Source: Clusia tigrina (Eukaryota > Arthropoda > Insecta > Diptera > Clusiidae). From it: 64,000 bases of DNA. The notes beneath the pieces are model-generated. The model had not been told where the DNA came from. It did not search any database and saw only the letters and a program-made list of their open reading frames with translations. Where the stretch lies: contig OV050030.1 in the NCBI GenBank assembly GCA_920105625.2, positions 107,105,698-107,169,697 of the forward strand, read 5' to 3'. The position numbers and the translations under genes are program-made. The first letter of the stretch is position 1; every line of letters starts with the position of its first letter. Positions 1 to 10,918 of the stretch are shown here, in pieces.

Positions 1-840
1 TATTTTCTAGAACTGAGATTGCCCATCCTTACTGTGGCCAACTGCAGCATCAACCTTCACTTATAATAATTATCTTAATACATCATGCCCAATCTTCCAA
101 TTATTTCATCAACATAGAATAGAATACAGTATTTATAGTATAGCTTCAGCATGTCTTTGTTTTTTCCCACGCGCTAAAGGAGGAAAATGTTCTTTAGCAA
201 TATGATTGTCACCATTCGTGAAAGTTCCCATTGCTCCAAAAATGTATTTATTTGTTTACCTGATCAAAAACTTCTACTAGTCTTATTAAACCTGTATCTG
301 ACGGTTCCGTTTTTCATGTCTAAGAGGAGCTAACTGTAATTCGAAAGCTGCTCTAAATCTTTCTGTCTCTGCGGTAATTAGCCCTTTGCCGTCTTGTGGT
401 CATAGTCATTTTTGTTTTTGTACAAATCTCTATGTTCATCAAATTCTTTTGTCTGAATTAGTTTTGTTGATCAAGGTTGTACACATTCATTGTGTGAATC
501 TGGTGGTTGAAGATTCAAAGATGAATTTATTTTTTAAACTAAACTGCTTTACAGAGGATTTATTTTTGTGTAACCAGTTGCTTCACTTTAAAGTCTTTTG
601 AATCGGAATAGACATTTATGTGGTTGCTTTATTTGAAACTGCACTATTTTTACTTTTTTTTTTCAAAATGTTTCCGTTTATTTGCAATCTCTGTTCTTTC
701 GGACACTAAGCAATTACAATACAACATGCGAAAGAAGAGCCAATGCTATCGTTTCATAAAACTTTCATAACAATGTTCTATGTACTATAAGTATCAATAA
801 ATTATTTATATATGAAAGAAAATAATAATACTATATCTTT
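1..840. other. Unassigned degenerate DNA, weak minus-strand coding traces
   Basis: AT-rich sequence with no intact gene. On the minus strand two short stretches read like decayed coding sequence: about 430-300 (containing FELQLAPLRHEKRN) and about 290-150 (containing GAMGTFTNGDNHIAKEH). They lie in different frames and are broken by stops. I do not recognise the protein. The stretch may be the edge of an older element whose other genes lie at 1.0-2.1 kb, but nothing proves the link. Confidence 0.3.
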
Positions 841-1044
841 GATAAATGGATTCCAAGGGTGGTGTTCGTACAATTCTGCACGTTGCTGCCGTTGACTCCA
901 GTATATTTAAAGATAGTACGTTAGAATGGGTACTTAGCAGTGCCCAGTATATAGTGCTACATGTTTCGCAATAGTTTTGCATGGAATCTTTCCAAAATAT
1001 TTATATTAGCATTCACTGCTGCGCCCCACATCTGGATTCTGGAT

Positions 1045-1546
1045 AATAAAGGTACTAACGGTTAAACAGTATCGTAAAAGGCAAACCGCTAAAAAAGACG
1101 AAAGCCTAACGAAGATCCCAAAAGTGCAGCTAACACTACCACCAAATAAACGTGGTAGAAAACGGGCTAAGCTACGGAAATATTTAGGATACTTACTACA
1201 TATTCTAAGAGACGAGTGCAACGCGCCACCTTGGAATACCGCCAACAAAGTCTGGCAAGAAGTTGATACGATCTAAAATAAACACAAGGAAATGAACGAC
1301 GCACTGTTTGGTCTAACAGATGAAGACCTGCACGCTGTCGAGCAAATTGCAGCAGCTGTATCAACACATAAGCTAAAACAAATTAGAAGACTAAAAGGAG
1401 CAACAAATAAACAACTAGTTGCCTGTGTAAGAAGCGTTTGGGAAGCAATGGGAATTCACGGCAACCCCACGATAAAGGACTATTACAATCCAGCAACTAC
1501 AAAAAGGGATAATCTGTTTTTAATTGATAAATTTGTAAAACATTAG
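1045..1546 (+). pseudogene. Unrecognised small basic protein, broken by one stop
   Basis: A plus-strand reading of about 165 codons is interrupted by one TAA near 1276. The first part is strongly basic (PPNKRGRKRAKLRKYLGYL). The second part (1292-1546) reads MNDALFGLTDEDLHAVEQ at its start and ends in KFVKH, followed by a TAG stop. Composition and even amino acid use suggest real former coding sequence rather than a chance ORF. I do not recognise the family. It sits just upstream of the possible MGN membrane protein at 1643 and could belong to the same unknown element, perhaps as a leader or gag-like protein. Confidence 0.35.
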
Positions 1547-1642
1547 ATTTGTGTTAAAATTTGTAAAATTTTTTTTTCCTAATTAAAAATTTTTAAACTT
1601 AAATAATTGATAAAATTGTTAAAATTTGTAAAATTGAAAAAA

Positions 1643-1815
1643 ATGGGTAATTCAAAGTCCCAAGAAACTATCGTTGCCAATCAAATAATTCTGTTATTGG
1701 TATTAACGATATTTTAGCAGAAACAGCATCTGCACTATTAGTTGTTGCCGCTATAATATTTGTAGCCTTAAAAGTAAATAGATACTTTAAAAGATATGTC
1801 CATAAGCAATCAGGA
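1643..1815 (+). pseudogene. Possible small myristoylated membrane protein, frameshifted
   Basis: An ATG at 1643 opens MGNSKSQETIVANQ, which fits the N-myristoylation consensus (Gly2, Ser6). The reading then has to change frame, near 1700, to continue as a hydrophobic segment (ASALLVVAAIIFVALKV) followed by a basic tail (NRYFKRYVHK). A myristoylated N terminus, one membrane helix and basic residues would suit a membrane-anchored viral or retroelement accessory protein. The family is not recognised and the frame is broken, so this is a relic at best. Confidence 0.35.
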
Positions 1816-2379
1816 ACAATTTATGCTCAACACAAACAATTGTGTATATGTTATATTGCTATGGAAACAACACAGAAATCTTTACATCTGATACTGTCAA
1901 ACTTGCATAGGTAATCGAACCGAAGGTATAGCAATGAGACTATAGAAAAGAAAATAGGAGAGATAAAAATAATAAAAAGGGAATTTATATATGATATTGA
2001 AAATAGCGAACAAGATAAAGATATTGTAGATAGTCATACCGAATTTTTAAAGACTTACGATTAGTAATGAGCGATCCAGTGATTTTTGAGTATCGCCGAT
2101 ACCAGTGATTGCTATTTTATATCACCGCGACTTTAAACAGTGACTGCGATCGCAGTTTCCATTGCGTTCATACATATACATATGTATGGATGCAGTCAAC
2201 CAAGCTGTTATCAAATATGCAAAGTAACAGCGAAAATCGCGATTTTTAACATACAGCTGTAATCCACCAGTGATTGAAAATCGGTACTTTTAATAAAAGC
2301 GTGAAATAACAACGAATGGTGATTTCACTACTTTGGTAACGAATGAATATATCAATTGCTGGTTTTATCATGTTAGTGT
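1816..2379. other. AT-rich relic sequence before the Jockey-A leader
   Basis: Mostly non-coding. A short plus-strand reading at about 1860-2064 (METTQKSLHLILSNLHR, then a stop, then lysine- and glutamate-rich sequence) could belong to the unknown element above. From about 2090 the motif CCAGTGATT recurs three times (2092, 2102, 2270 region), which may mark the true 5' start of Jockey-A. No clear boundary or target duplication was found. Confidence 0.3.
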
Positions 2380-2676
2380 GAAGCACGTCTCCATAGATCG
2401 CAAAGTGAATAAAGACAAAAAACAATTAATTTAGTGTGCTGATGCAAAAACAATATTTTTGCCGCGCTGAATCAGCTGAATATAGGCGAAAATTTTTCGA
2501 AGCAAAAAATTTGCAATGGTTTTTGATTTTTGTTTTTGTCCAACTAATATAATTGAAAATAGAATTGCTAAAAACTTTTAAAAACAAAATTAAACAAAAA
2601 AAATAATATAAACATAAAAACCCGGAAAATTTCTAAATGTCTGTAGGCCACTCCCCATCCAAATGGGGCGGCCAAA

Positions 2677-3735
2677 TATAGCAACAACAACCAATACGGC
2701 AACAAATACAACAACAACAAACTCCTCAGCGGCAACAGCAACAAACATCCAGCTTCCCACAGCAGCAAATGCCGCAGCAGCCGCCGAATTCGAAGCTGCA
2801 ATAAAAACAACAACAAATAAAAATAGAGCAACCGAAGCCGCAATAGCTACAACAGCAGTAGCCGCCGAGTACGAAGCTATCCCCAAATAGTACAATCAGC
2901 CCAAACATGAATGTGCAACAGCAAATTCAGCAACTTCAGCACCAGCTGCAATTGTTATATCAGCAACAACAAGCTTTGCCTCAAGTATCAAGTACTATGT
3001 CTACACCAGGTAACGAGTGGACTGTTGTTGAGCCCAAAGCATCCCAAAAACAAGCCAAAACCGACAAATATTGTTTAAGTGTTCCTCAACCTACAGAAAA
3101 TAGGTTTTCTTCTCTAGAAATTGAAGAAGATGATAAAGGTCTTAAGCCCCAAGTAAAAGCCCCCAAGCCTCCACCAATATTTGTTGACAAAGTCAACAAA
3201 ATTACTCCTCTAATGAAGCTGCTAACGGAAACAGCTCCTAGTTCTAATGATTTAAAACTCATAAATAATGAGCAAATAAAAATACAAGCATCGACTGCTG
3301 AAGCCTACGAAATAATAATAATCCAACTAGAGCAAAAAACTACCGAATTCTACATCTATAAATCAAAAACATGCACTCGTCTATAAGCACTGAGGATATT
3401 GCTGAATCATTACTACCACACGACCACACTACCGTGAACATCTGGAATATTAAACAAGGAAACACCAAAGAACCACTGCCAATGTTCATTGTTGAGCTAA
3501 AAGCGAACCCAAACAACAACGATATTTACTGAGTCAAGTACCTCTTCAATACGAAAATTGTATTTGAGCCACCGCGCGAAATCCCTCAAGCGCTAACTGC
3601 CAGCAGTATGGTCACACAAAAACCTACTGCCACAGAAAACCTGTCTGCATTAAGTGCACTGGAACTCTCTCGTCTGCAGATTGCTCGCGTACGACGAGAA
3701 CTGATGACGTCAAATGTGCATTGTGTGAAGGTAAT
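2677..3735 (+). pseudogene. Jockey-A ORF1, 5' part (gag-like nucleic-acid binding protein)
   Basis: ORF1 proteins of Jockey LINEs bind the element RNA and help target insertion. The native frame begins glutamine-rich (QQQ runs, 2680-2990), then reads MNVQQQIQQLQHQLQL from 2907 to the stop at 3384. After frame breaks it continues with the Jockey motif around WNIKQGN and PLPMF (3440-3490), then a zinc knuckle YGHTKTYC near 3609-3632 and VCIKC at about 3645. The first cysteine of the first knuckle appears replaced by serine. The protein is cut at CEG (3725-3733) by the copia element and resumes at 7820. Several in-frame stops make it a pseudogene. Confidence 0.8.
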
Positions 3736-3973
3736 TGTTGAAATAAGCGCTATCTTCATATGCATATAAACATACATACATATACACATGCAGTTCTGTT
3801 TTTTGAAGTTTGTCATTACACTCATTCTCTTACGTTTTTATAATTTGCAAAATGTGTACTGAATTTATACTGATCTAACGCTGATTGAATAAACATTAAA
3901 TTTCGTTTTTTTTTAAAATCTAAAACAATAACTGTGTTTCTCTTTTCCTAAACTTAAAACACTGCGTCCAACA
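3736..3973 (+). repeat. Copia 5' LTR
   Basis: TG...CA bounded, 238 bp, with about 5 or 6 differences from the 3' LTR at 7581-7819. The T-run near 3905 is one of the variable spots. It is preceded by the target duplication GTAAT. Confidence 0.95.
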
Positions 3974-3992
3974 GGTTATGGACCCAGTGCTC
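3974..3992 (+). promoter_or_regulatory. Copia primer binding site
   Basis: Directly after the 5' LTR, GGTTATGGACCCAGTGC closely resembles the site used by Drosophila copia, which is primed by an internally cut initiator methionine tRNA. The priming mechanism is family knowledge; the match is from memory. Confidence 0.7.
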
Positions 3993-4029
3993 GTGTGTCT
4001 TAAGTCGGTTTTCGAGAATAAGTAATTTT

Positions 4030-4980
4030 ATGGACGATAAAAATATCGTTTTGATTGATTTAATTAAGCAAGAAGTCACTGAAGAAAATAAGCCGGTGAA
4101 AATGGCTGAAACTAAATCGTACCAAATCCATCGTTTCAATGGCACATACTATCAGTTGTGGAAGCGGCAGATGGAGATTTATATGGCTGAGAATAAGTTA
4201 AAGCCATATATAATGGGAATAATTGCACGTTCAGCTCAAAATGGTACAGATTGGGACGAAAAGGATGCTGAGGCTCAAGCTTTCCTTATGCGTGGTCTAG
4301 AATTGGATCAATTAAAATATTTATGCGACTGTACGACGGCAGCTGAAATGTGGGCTAGGCTCAAAACTGTACATGCCGAAAAGAGTGAGCAATCAGCATA
4401 GGTACTCCTCGAGAAATTTATTAGCTTGAAAATGGACGACAGTGAAAGTGTCGCCAGTTACATTGCCAGCATAACGTCGTTGGCGCAACGGCTGAAAGAC
4501 ATCAACTTGGAGCAGAAGCCACTTATGATCATTGCGAAAATTCTGAGCAGTTTACCTGCAAGATTTGACCACGTGCGAACTGCATGGTATGCAGTGCCCC
4601 GCAATGAGCAGACAATCGAGAAGTTAACGGATCATCTCATAAACGAAGAAGCAATAATAAATTTCCGAGAAGCAGACGTCGGCGCAGCAAAAGGCGCAGC
4701 AGACAGCGAAAATATGAAAACAACGTATGCAGCAAGCAGAAGCAAAAATAAAAACGTAAATGGCAACAGCAACATCACAACGAAGAGACCAGGCAAATGT
4801 AATTATTGTTCGAAACCTGGACATTGGGCACGTGAATGTTATAAGAAACAGCGTGACAATGAAAGACATTCGAATGGCCAAACAAACAACAATAACACCA
4901 ACAGCAGAAATGGCGATCGACAAAATTTGATAATGGAAACACAGTCAAAAGCTTATGACAACGAAGCTGAACAGTTATTC
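4030..4980 (+). pseudogene. Copia gag region with zinc knuckle
   Basis: The capsid-nucleocapsid part of the polyprotein begins at ATG 4030. Residues 29-35 read ETKSYQI and lead into the typical copia gag N-terminus with paired tryptophans (LWKRQM). An in-frame TAG at 4399 interrupts it. The same frame continues from 4402, and the zinc knuckle CNYCSKPGHWAREC lies at 4798-4839. An asparagine-rich linker follows. The gag shell would package the element RNA. The stop means full-length Gag-Pol cannot be made from this copy. Confidence 0.85.
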
Positions 4981-5892
4981 ACGCTGCAGTCGGTATTAAT
5001 GACATCAACAAGCAGAAATATTAAAGATCACATGAGTTTTCAGAAGGAGTTTTTCAAAAACTATTTACCTTTCCCGGAAGATTTTTGCAAAGTTCGTGTT
5101 GGCGACGGAAGAAAACTGAATGCAGCAGGTCAAGGTGATATTGATGTGAGTGTTATCGGTGCTGAACAGACTGGCTCTGTGTATACACTAAAAAATGTAC
5201 TATACGTTCCTGATTTAGACAGAAATTTTGTGTCAATTTCGCAAGCAACAGAAAAAGGTATCGATGTGGTCTTTATTAAAGGTGGTAATCGAGTTTTATT
5301 TAAGAAAGACAATCGAGTTTTGGCTGATGGTTATCGTGAAAAGAAACTTTATAAAATAAATATAAAGCCAATACGTTTGTCTGAGTTGAATGTTGCAGCA
5401 TCTATGAAGACATGGCATGAGCGTTTAGGGCATGTTAATTTTGAAACTCTTTGGAAAAGGTTTAATCAACAAATCGTCAATGGTATAAGCATTGCTAACG
5501 TCAACAATCAGAATCCATTCTGTGAGGGTTGCGCGCTTGGTAAGCAGCATCGCTTAAGTTTTGAGAAATCTGGTGCGAAAAGAGCAAAGATTCCTGGTGA
5601 GACGGTGCATGTTGATCTATGTGGCAAGATGAGCTCGCCTTCAATTGGCGGCGCTAACTATTTTATGTTATGGAAAGATGATTTTTCAAGATATTGTTTT
5701 GTCTATTTTTTGAAGGAGAAAATTGACGTTTTATAGAAGCTGATGGAATTTTATGCTGTTGTGCAAGCAGATGGTCATTTTATAAAAAGGCTGAGATCCG
5801 ATGGTGGCATGGAGTTCAACAACACCGCGGTCAAGCAATTCATGTTATCAAAGGGTATTAAGCAAGAATTCTCTACGCCCAGAGCACCACTT
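4981..5892 (+). pseudogene. Copia protease and integrase region, catalytically broken
   Basis: This part continues in the gag frame. The usual aspartic protease motif (D-S-G) expected before HMSFQKEFF (about 5030) is absent, so the protease looks dead. The integrase zinc domain is seen as WHERLGH (5413 onward) and FCEGCALGKQH (about 5518-5550). The core has the first two catalytic aspartates in VHVDLCG (about 5608) and LRSDGG (about 5793). The third catalytic glutamate is missing because sequence is lost after STPRAP (5877-5888). An in-frame TAG stands at 5734. Confidence 0.85.
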
Positions 5893-6292
5893 GGAAGAGT
5901 AACACTTGGATTTCGGTCCCGCGCACATCAGACAAGCATGTTATTACAAATCGTTGGGTTTTTAAACGAAAGCTGAATTCTAAAGGAGAAGTTGATAAAT
6001 ATAAAGCACGACTAGTGGCGCGTGGCTGTTCCCAGAAATACAAAACTGACTACGATGAAATATATGCGCCTGTAGTGCGCTATTCGAGTTGGACTCTTTA
6101 CGGAAGAGTAACACTTGGATTTTGGTCCCGCGCACATCAGACAAGCATGTTATTAGAAATCGTTGGGTTTTTAAACGAAAGCTGAATTCTAAAGGAGAAG
6201 TTGATAAATATAAAGCACGACTAGTGGCGCGTGGCTGTTCCCAGAAATACAAAATTGACTACGATGAAATATATGCGCCTGTAGTGCGCTAT
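5893..6292 (+). repeat. 191 bp tandem duplication inside copia pol
   Basis: Two copies, 5893-6083 and 6102-6292, are separated by 18 bp and offset by 209 bp. They differ by only a few substitutions. The sequence encodes the start of the reverse transcriptase (WVFKRKLNSKGEVDKY, KARLVARG). The second copy keeps its natural upstream codons; the first sits at the edge of the integrase deletion. This fits template switching during reverse transcription. Confidence 0.9.
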
Positions 6293-7546
6293 GAATCTAT
6301 TCGAATTTTATTATCAATGGCTGCAGCAGAAGATCTAGAAGTTTACCAGATCGACGTTAACACTGCATTTTTGCATGGAGACTTAGAGGATCTGATATAC
6401 ATGGAACAACCTTGTGGTTTTGCTGTAGACGATCAAGTGTGTATGCTGAAAAAGGGCATATATGGCCTCAAGCAGGCGTCGAGGCAATGTAATAAAAAGA
6501 TTGTTGAGTTCCTATTGCAACACAATTTCAAACAATCATCATCAGATAGTTGCGTGTTTACGTACGCATCGCAGGGTTTTATTATATATCTAGCACTTTA
6601 TGTAGATGATGGACTTCTTTGCGGTAACGACAAATATTCATAAATTTTGAATAAATTGCATAACGAGTTTAGCATCACGTACAAAGAAGCAGAGTTTTTC
6701 GTCGGTATGCAGACTGAGAGGGAGATAAAGCAGCGAAAACTTAAAATCTTCCAAACGGCATACATAAATCGTATATTAGATCGTTTTTATCTTACTAATT
6801 ATTCATCTGTTTCTTCCCCAGCTGTACCTGGAATGATTTTTACCAAGAATGATGGTGCTGAAGACGAAAATTTTCCTTACAGAGAAGCTATTGGATCACT
6901 TATGTATCTTATGGTCTGTTCACGACCAGATATTGCATACACGGTTTGCGTTCTAAGTCGTTACATGGAAAACCCGAGCACAACTCATTGGAAAGGTGTC
7001 AAGCGTATTTTAAGATACCTCAAAGGCACTACTGACGTAGGCATAACATTTTCGTCGATACAAGGGACTGACAACAACATGGTAAGCTACTGCGATTCCG
7101 ATTGGGCTGGAGACCCTGATACTAGAAAAAGCACAACTGGCTGGCTTGTGTTGCTCAGTGGTGGCACCGTAGAATGGAGTTCTAAGAAGCAATCGATAAT
7201 AGCGACATCAACTACCGAAGCCGAATTTGTTGCTTTATGTTCTGCAACCAAAGCTGTAATTTGTTTAAGAAAGCCTTTGTCGGATTTGAGTTTGGTGCAG
7301 CGTTTACCAACGGTTATCTACTATGACAATCAACAAGCGATCAATCTAGTGGCGAATCCACAGGCATCAAAACGTACTCGACATATTGATGTACAATATT
7401 TTTATACATGCGATATGCAATCTAGAAATGAAATTTTAGTACAATATATACCTACTGAAAATCAGTTGGCAGACCAATTAACAAAAGCATTGTCAGTAGA
7501 GAAGCATACTAACTTAATTTTGAAATTTGGATTGTATAAAGATTAA
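6084..7546 (+). pseudogene. Copia reverse transcriptase and RNase H
   Basis: The domain order is reverse transcriptase then RNase H, in one frame. Visible motifs are WVFKRKLNSKGE, YQIDVNTAFLHGDL, GIYGLKQASRQ and the catalytic LYVDDGLLCG (about 6597-6626). An in-frame TAA follows at 6641-6643. The frame then continues in the thumb (FFVGMQ) and RNase H, with CDSDWAGDPDTRKSTTGW near 7091-7144 and the C-terminal HIDVQYFY. The end at 7544-7546 is a natural TAA, 34 bp before the 3' LTR. Apart from the one stop the region is well preserved, which agrees with the similar LTRs. Confidence 0.9.
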
Positions 7547-7564
7547 CTTTCAATTTTGAAAAGA

Positions 7565-7580
7565 AGATAGCGAGAGGGAG
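7565..7580 (+). promoter_or_regulatory. Copia polypurine tract
   Basis: The purine-rich stretch GATAGCGAGAGGGAG lies immediately before the 3' LTR and would prime plus-strand DNA synthesis. Confidence 0.75.
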
Positions 7581-7819
7581 TGTTGAAATAAGCGCTATCT
7601 TCATATGCATATAAACATACATACATATACACATGCAGTTCTGTTTTTTGGAGTTTGTCATTACACTCATTCTCTTACGTTTTTATAATTTGCAAAATGT
7701 GAACTGAATTTGTACTGATCTAACGCTGATTGAATAAACATTAAATTTCTTTTTTTTTTTGAAATCTAAAACAATAACTGTGTTTCTCTTTTCCTAAACT
7801 TAAAACACTGCGTCCAACA
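7581..7819 (+). repeat. Copia 3' LTR
   Basis: 239 bp, begins TGTTGAAATA and ends CCAACA. It is followed by the second GTAAT target copy at 7820-7824, after which the Jockey-A ORF1 resumes. Confidence 0.95.
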
Positions 7820-8160
7820 GTAATCATCCAGCATATTATAAAGGCTGTATTGTGTACCAAAAATTGCATACATTAGAATATCCACCACTGAGAAAAAAGG
7901 AACCCAATACCACACTTGTTGCCTCCCAACCATCCAGACAGAGCTCGAATTCACTTTCATACTCCCAAATAGTTAGAAACACTACACATGATACGAGAGA
8001 GAATACCTTAGCCCCACATCCTAAGGATATCACCACCGAGTCTTCAAACGAAATACAAGAAATTATCATGGTTCTCAAGCAAGTCATGCAGCAAATCACA
8101 AGTATGATGAATCTACTGGTAACTCGCGCGTCGAAAAATTGTAGCTCTTCAACCCCATAA
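7820..8160 (+). pseudogene. Jockey-A ORF1, 3' part
   Basis: After the copia insertion the ORF1 reading resumes: NHPAYYKGCIVYQKL is the last knuckle of the Jockey ORF1. A serine- and threonine-rich linker follows, then the C-terminal helix rich in methionine and isoleucine (IIMVLKQVMQQITSMMNLL). It ends at TAA 8158-8160. The reading joins naturally to the piece ending at 3735, confirming that copia split one gene. Confidence 0.85.
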
Positions 8161-10720
8161 ATATTCTCGTATGGAATGCAAATGGGCTATCCAAACACAT
8201 ATTAGAGATTAAAGCACAACTCCAGACACACGACATAGATAGTCTTCTAATATCTGAAACTTATTTAACCGATAAGAGCAACTTTCAAGTACCAAACTAT
8301 AAGCTGTATCACACAATGCACCACGACGAAAAAGGACATACTGGTTCAGCTATTATAATAAAAAAGAATATCAGACACGTTTCTATTAAATCTTACTGCA
8401 CAGAAGCTATTCAAGCCACAAACATAGTTGTTGACGATTGGAAAGGCCCAATTACAATCTCGGCAGTATATAGCCCACCCAAATATGCAATCAAAACAGA
8501 CGAGTATGAAAAGTACTTTACAACCCTCTGAAACAGGTTTTTAGCTGGAGGAGACTATAATGCAAAATATACATACTGGGCTTCCCGACTCACTACTCCC
8601 AAAGGCCGACAACTCTTGGCGGCTATAACGAGTCTTAATCTTCTCAAAGCTTCCTCAGGCTCACCAACGTATTGACCAACCGATGCAAATAAAACTCCCG
8701 ACCTAATAGACTTTTGCATAATGAAAGGCATCTCGACTAAGGATATAACATGCAGCCCATGCTATGATCTATCCTCTGATCTATTCTCCAGTAATGTTTT
8801 CAATAATTAATAATTTTGTTGACTCACCTTCTGAATGTCGTCTTTACAACAGCAAAACTGATTGGAATTACTTCCGACTGTCAATATCTTCAACAATTAC
8901 CCTGAAGTGAAGATATCATGATAGCTATTGAACACTTCAATAATTGCCTCCAACAGGCTGGTTGGAAGTCAACAATGATCAAGCGTCAATGCACACATAT
9001 CTCTCCTCTTCTGAAGGAAAAACTGGGAGAAAATCGCATGGCAAGAAAAAAGTGGCAACAGAGTAGACAGCCTGGGGATAAGAATAACTTAAATACACTC
9101 TCAAAAGATCTCAAGGAGCTCCTGATGGCAGAACAAACTCTGAACTTCAGTGGTGTCTCAATAACTTTGATGCAAATGCTGCAACCGATTATCCCCTCTG
9201 GACGCAACAAAACAGTTAAAGAGGCCAAATCTGGCACAATCTGCCATCAGAATGGAAAATAAAGAATTGGCTAAAAGTGATATCGAAAAATCATGTGCCT
9301 TTGCACGATATTTAAAAAGATTGTTTACCTCACACGAAATCGAACCATCTCCAATCACTCCAGAAATAGTAAGAGAAACCTTGGGACACATCTACCAGAT
9401 GGACCTGCACATACAAAAATTTTCAAAAGACGAAGTCAAGGAAGCGATCAAAAAGCTTAAAGCAAAGAAAGCCTCCGGATACGATATCAATAGTGAATAA
9501 AAATATTAAAGCAGCTTCCAGAAGTGGGATTCATTTTCCAGACATATATATACAACGCTGTTTTATTATCTGGTATTGTTCCCCCTCAATAGAAAGTGGC
9601 TCAAGTAAAAATGATCCTTAAGCCCGGAAAAAGTCCAGACAAAGTTGAGTCATATCGCCCCATCAGCTTGCTGCCGAACGCCTCTAAAATTTTGGAAACT
9701 CTCTTCCTCAAAAATTAACGCCAATAATAGAAGAACCATTCACCAATTCGGCTTCAGGAAACAATACAGTACCATTGAACAGGTTCATAGACTTGTAAAT
9801 TGCATTCACACTATATTCGAGCAAAGAAATCCTGTACAGCGGTGTTTCTCGATATATCCCAAGCTTTCGGCCTTGTCTGGCATGACATTATTACTCTGCA
9901 AACTGAAGAAAACACTTCCAATAAACTATTTCATATTTATCAAATTCTACCTTAAAAATCGATACTTCTTTCTAAAACAAGGTGGAGAACAATCTGAAAT
10001 GTGCGAAAGTTCTGCCGGTGTACTCCAAGGCAGTGTCATGGGTCCCATCCTATACTTGCTTTATATACACGATTTACCTGTCTCCGAATGAACTATCTTT
10101 GGCACATTTGAAGACGATACGACTGTACTCGTAATGGACACCCTTCCACAACTGGCGTCGCTTAAACTTCAATGGGGCTTAGACAAAATCACTGAATGGT
10201 TGAAAGATTGGCGAATCAAGTCAAATGAAAAAGGGTCTGTCCAGGTTACGTTCACTCTTAAACGCAACACCTGCCCACCCGTGAATATACCGCAGTGCAA
10301 TGAGACTAAATACCTGGGCATGCAACTCAATAGCAAGCTACCATGGTAAATTCATATATTCACCAAAGGTAAGGCTCTGGGAAATTTACACTGGCTTCTG
10401 AATCGAAATTCCCAACGTTCACTCGAAAGTAAGCTCTCACTTTACTGAGCCGTTTTAAAACCGATATGGACTTATGGCATACATTTCGGCAACCTCATGT
10501 ATAAATACGTACTCCAGAAATTGAAATGAAAAACGCTGCGTATGATTGCAAAAGCTCCATACTACGTAACGAATAACCAACTCCATCGTGACCTGAAAGT
10601 CCCGACAATTATGCAAGAAATAAAAAAATATGCAATGACATTCAAACTGAGAATTCACAGAATCCACTCATATCAGAACTCACAGCTCATATGACTACAT
10701 TCAGCCGTTTAAAAAGGAAA
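8161..10720 (+). pseudogene. Jockey-A ORF2 (endonuclease and reverse transcriptase), heavily broken
   Basis: ORF2 makes the nick and copies the element RNA at the target. The N-terminal APE-type endonuclease is recognisable from about 8170 (NANGLSKH-like reading), then SETYLTD, KGHTGSAIIIKK (8328 on) and YNAKYTYWASRL (8557 on), in changing frames. Reverse transcriptase starts near 9252 and includes IKKLKAKKASGYD (9450-9488), SYRPISLLPNASK (about 9650), FRKQYSTIEQVHR (about 9752) and AGVLQGSVMGPILY (about 10013-10055). The catalytic box reads F-E-D-D instead of F-A-D-D (about 10108-10119). Many stops and frameshifts are present. Confidence 0.85.
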
Positions 10721-10882
10721 TCAACAGCAGATATTTTCTGCAGATAAATACCTACAATTATGAAATGATTGCACCACTGAGTGCACTCCATAAATGTTAC
10801 ATTGATATTTAGTTATTGTTATTTAGGTTTAAAATAAAAATATTGTTTATTGTATTAATACAGATATTAAAAAAAAAAAAAA

Positions 10883-10918
10883 TGCATACTGACATACAGT
10901 CACACACACTACATATGA
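10883..10918. other. Short spacer between Jockey-A tail and gypsy LTR
   Basis: 36 bp of CA-rich sequence with no feature seen. Confidence 0.4.

Larger units (their letters stand above)
3736..7819 (+). mobile_element. Copia-type (Ty1/copia) LTR retrotransposon, defective
   Basis: Two LTRs (238 and 239 bp, about 2% apart) begin TGTTGAAATAAG and end GTCCAACA. The insertion is bounded by a 5 bp duplication GTAAT at 3731-3735 and 7820-7824. The total of 4.08 kb is about 1 kb short of a typical copia of roughly 5 kb. The missing part is the integrase C-terminus and the start of reverse transcriptase, replaced by a 191 bp duplication. The single gag-pol frame has in-frame stops at 4399, 5734 and 6641. 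It is a recent but defective insertion. Confidence 0.95.
2380..10882 (+). mobile_element. Jockey-clade LINE 'Jockey-A', split by a copia insertion
   Basis: The element has a 5' leader, ORF1 with zinc knuckles, ORF2 with endonuclease and reverse transcriptase, and an A-tract at 10869-10882. ORF1 is cut at 3735 and resumes at 7820 in the correct sense, because copia inserted there. Both ORFs carry many stops and frameshifts, so this is an old inactive copy. The 5' boundary is approximate (2085-2380). No convincing target duplication was seen around the poly(A). Confidence 0.85.

Noticed and set aside
2568..2908. Minus-strand and alternative-frame ORFs in the CAA/GCA-rich stretch
   Set aside because: Low-complexity shadows of the glutamine-rich Jockey-A ORF1 start; repeats of CAA or GCA are open in several frames.
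4624..4923. Minus-strand ORF opposite copia gag
   Set aside because: Shadow of the gag frame; cysteine- and isoleucine-rich composition mirrors the plus-strand codons.
6089..6091. Real start codon for the copia reverse transcriptase
   Set aside because: The codon is TTG inside a polyprotein; the domain is made by processing, not by a separate start.
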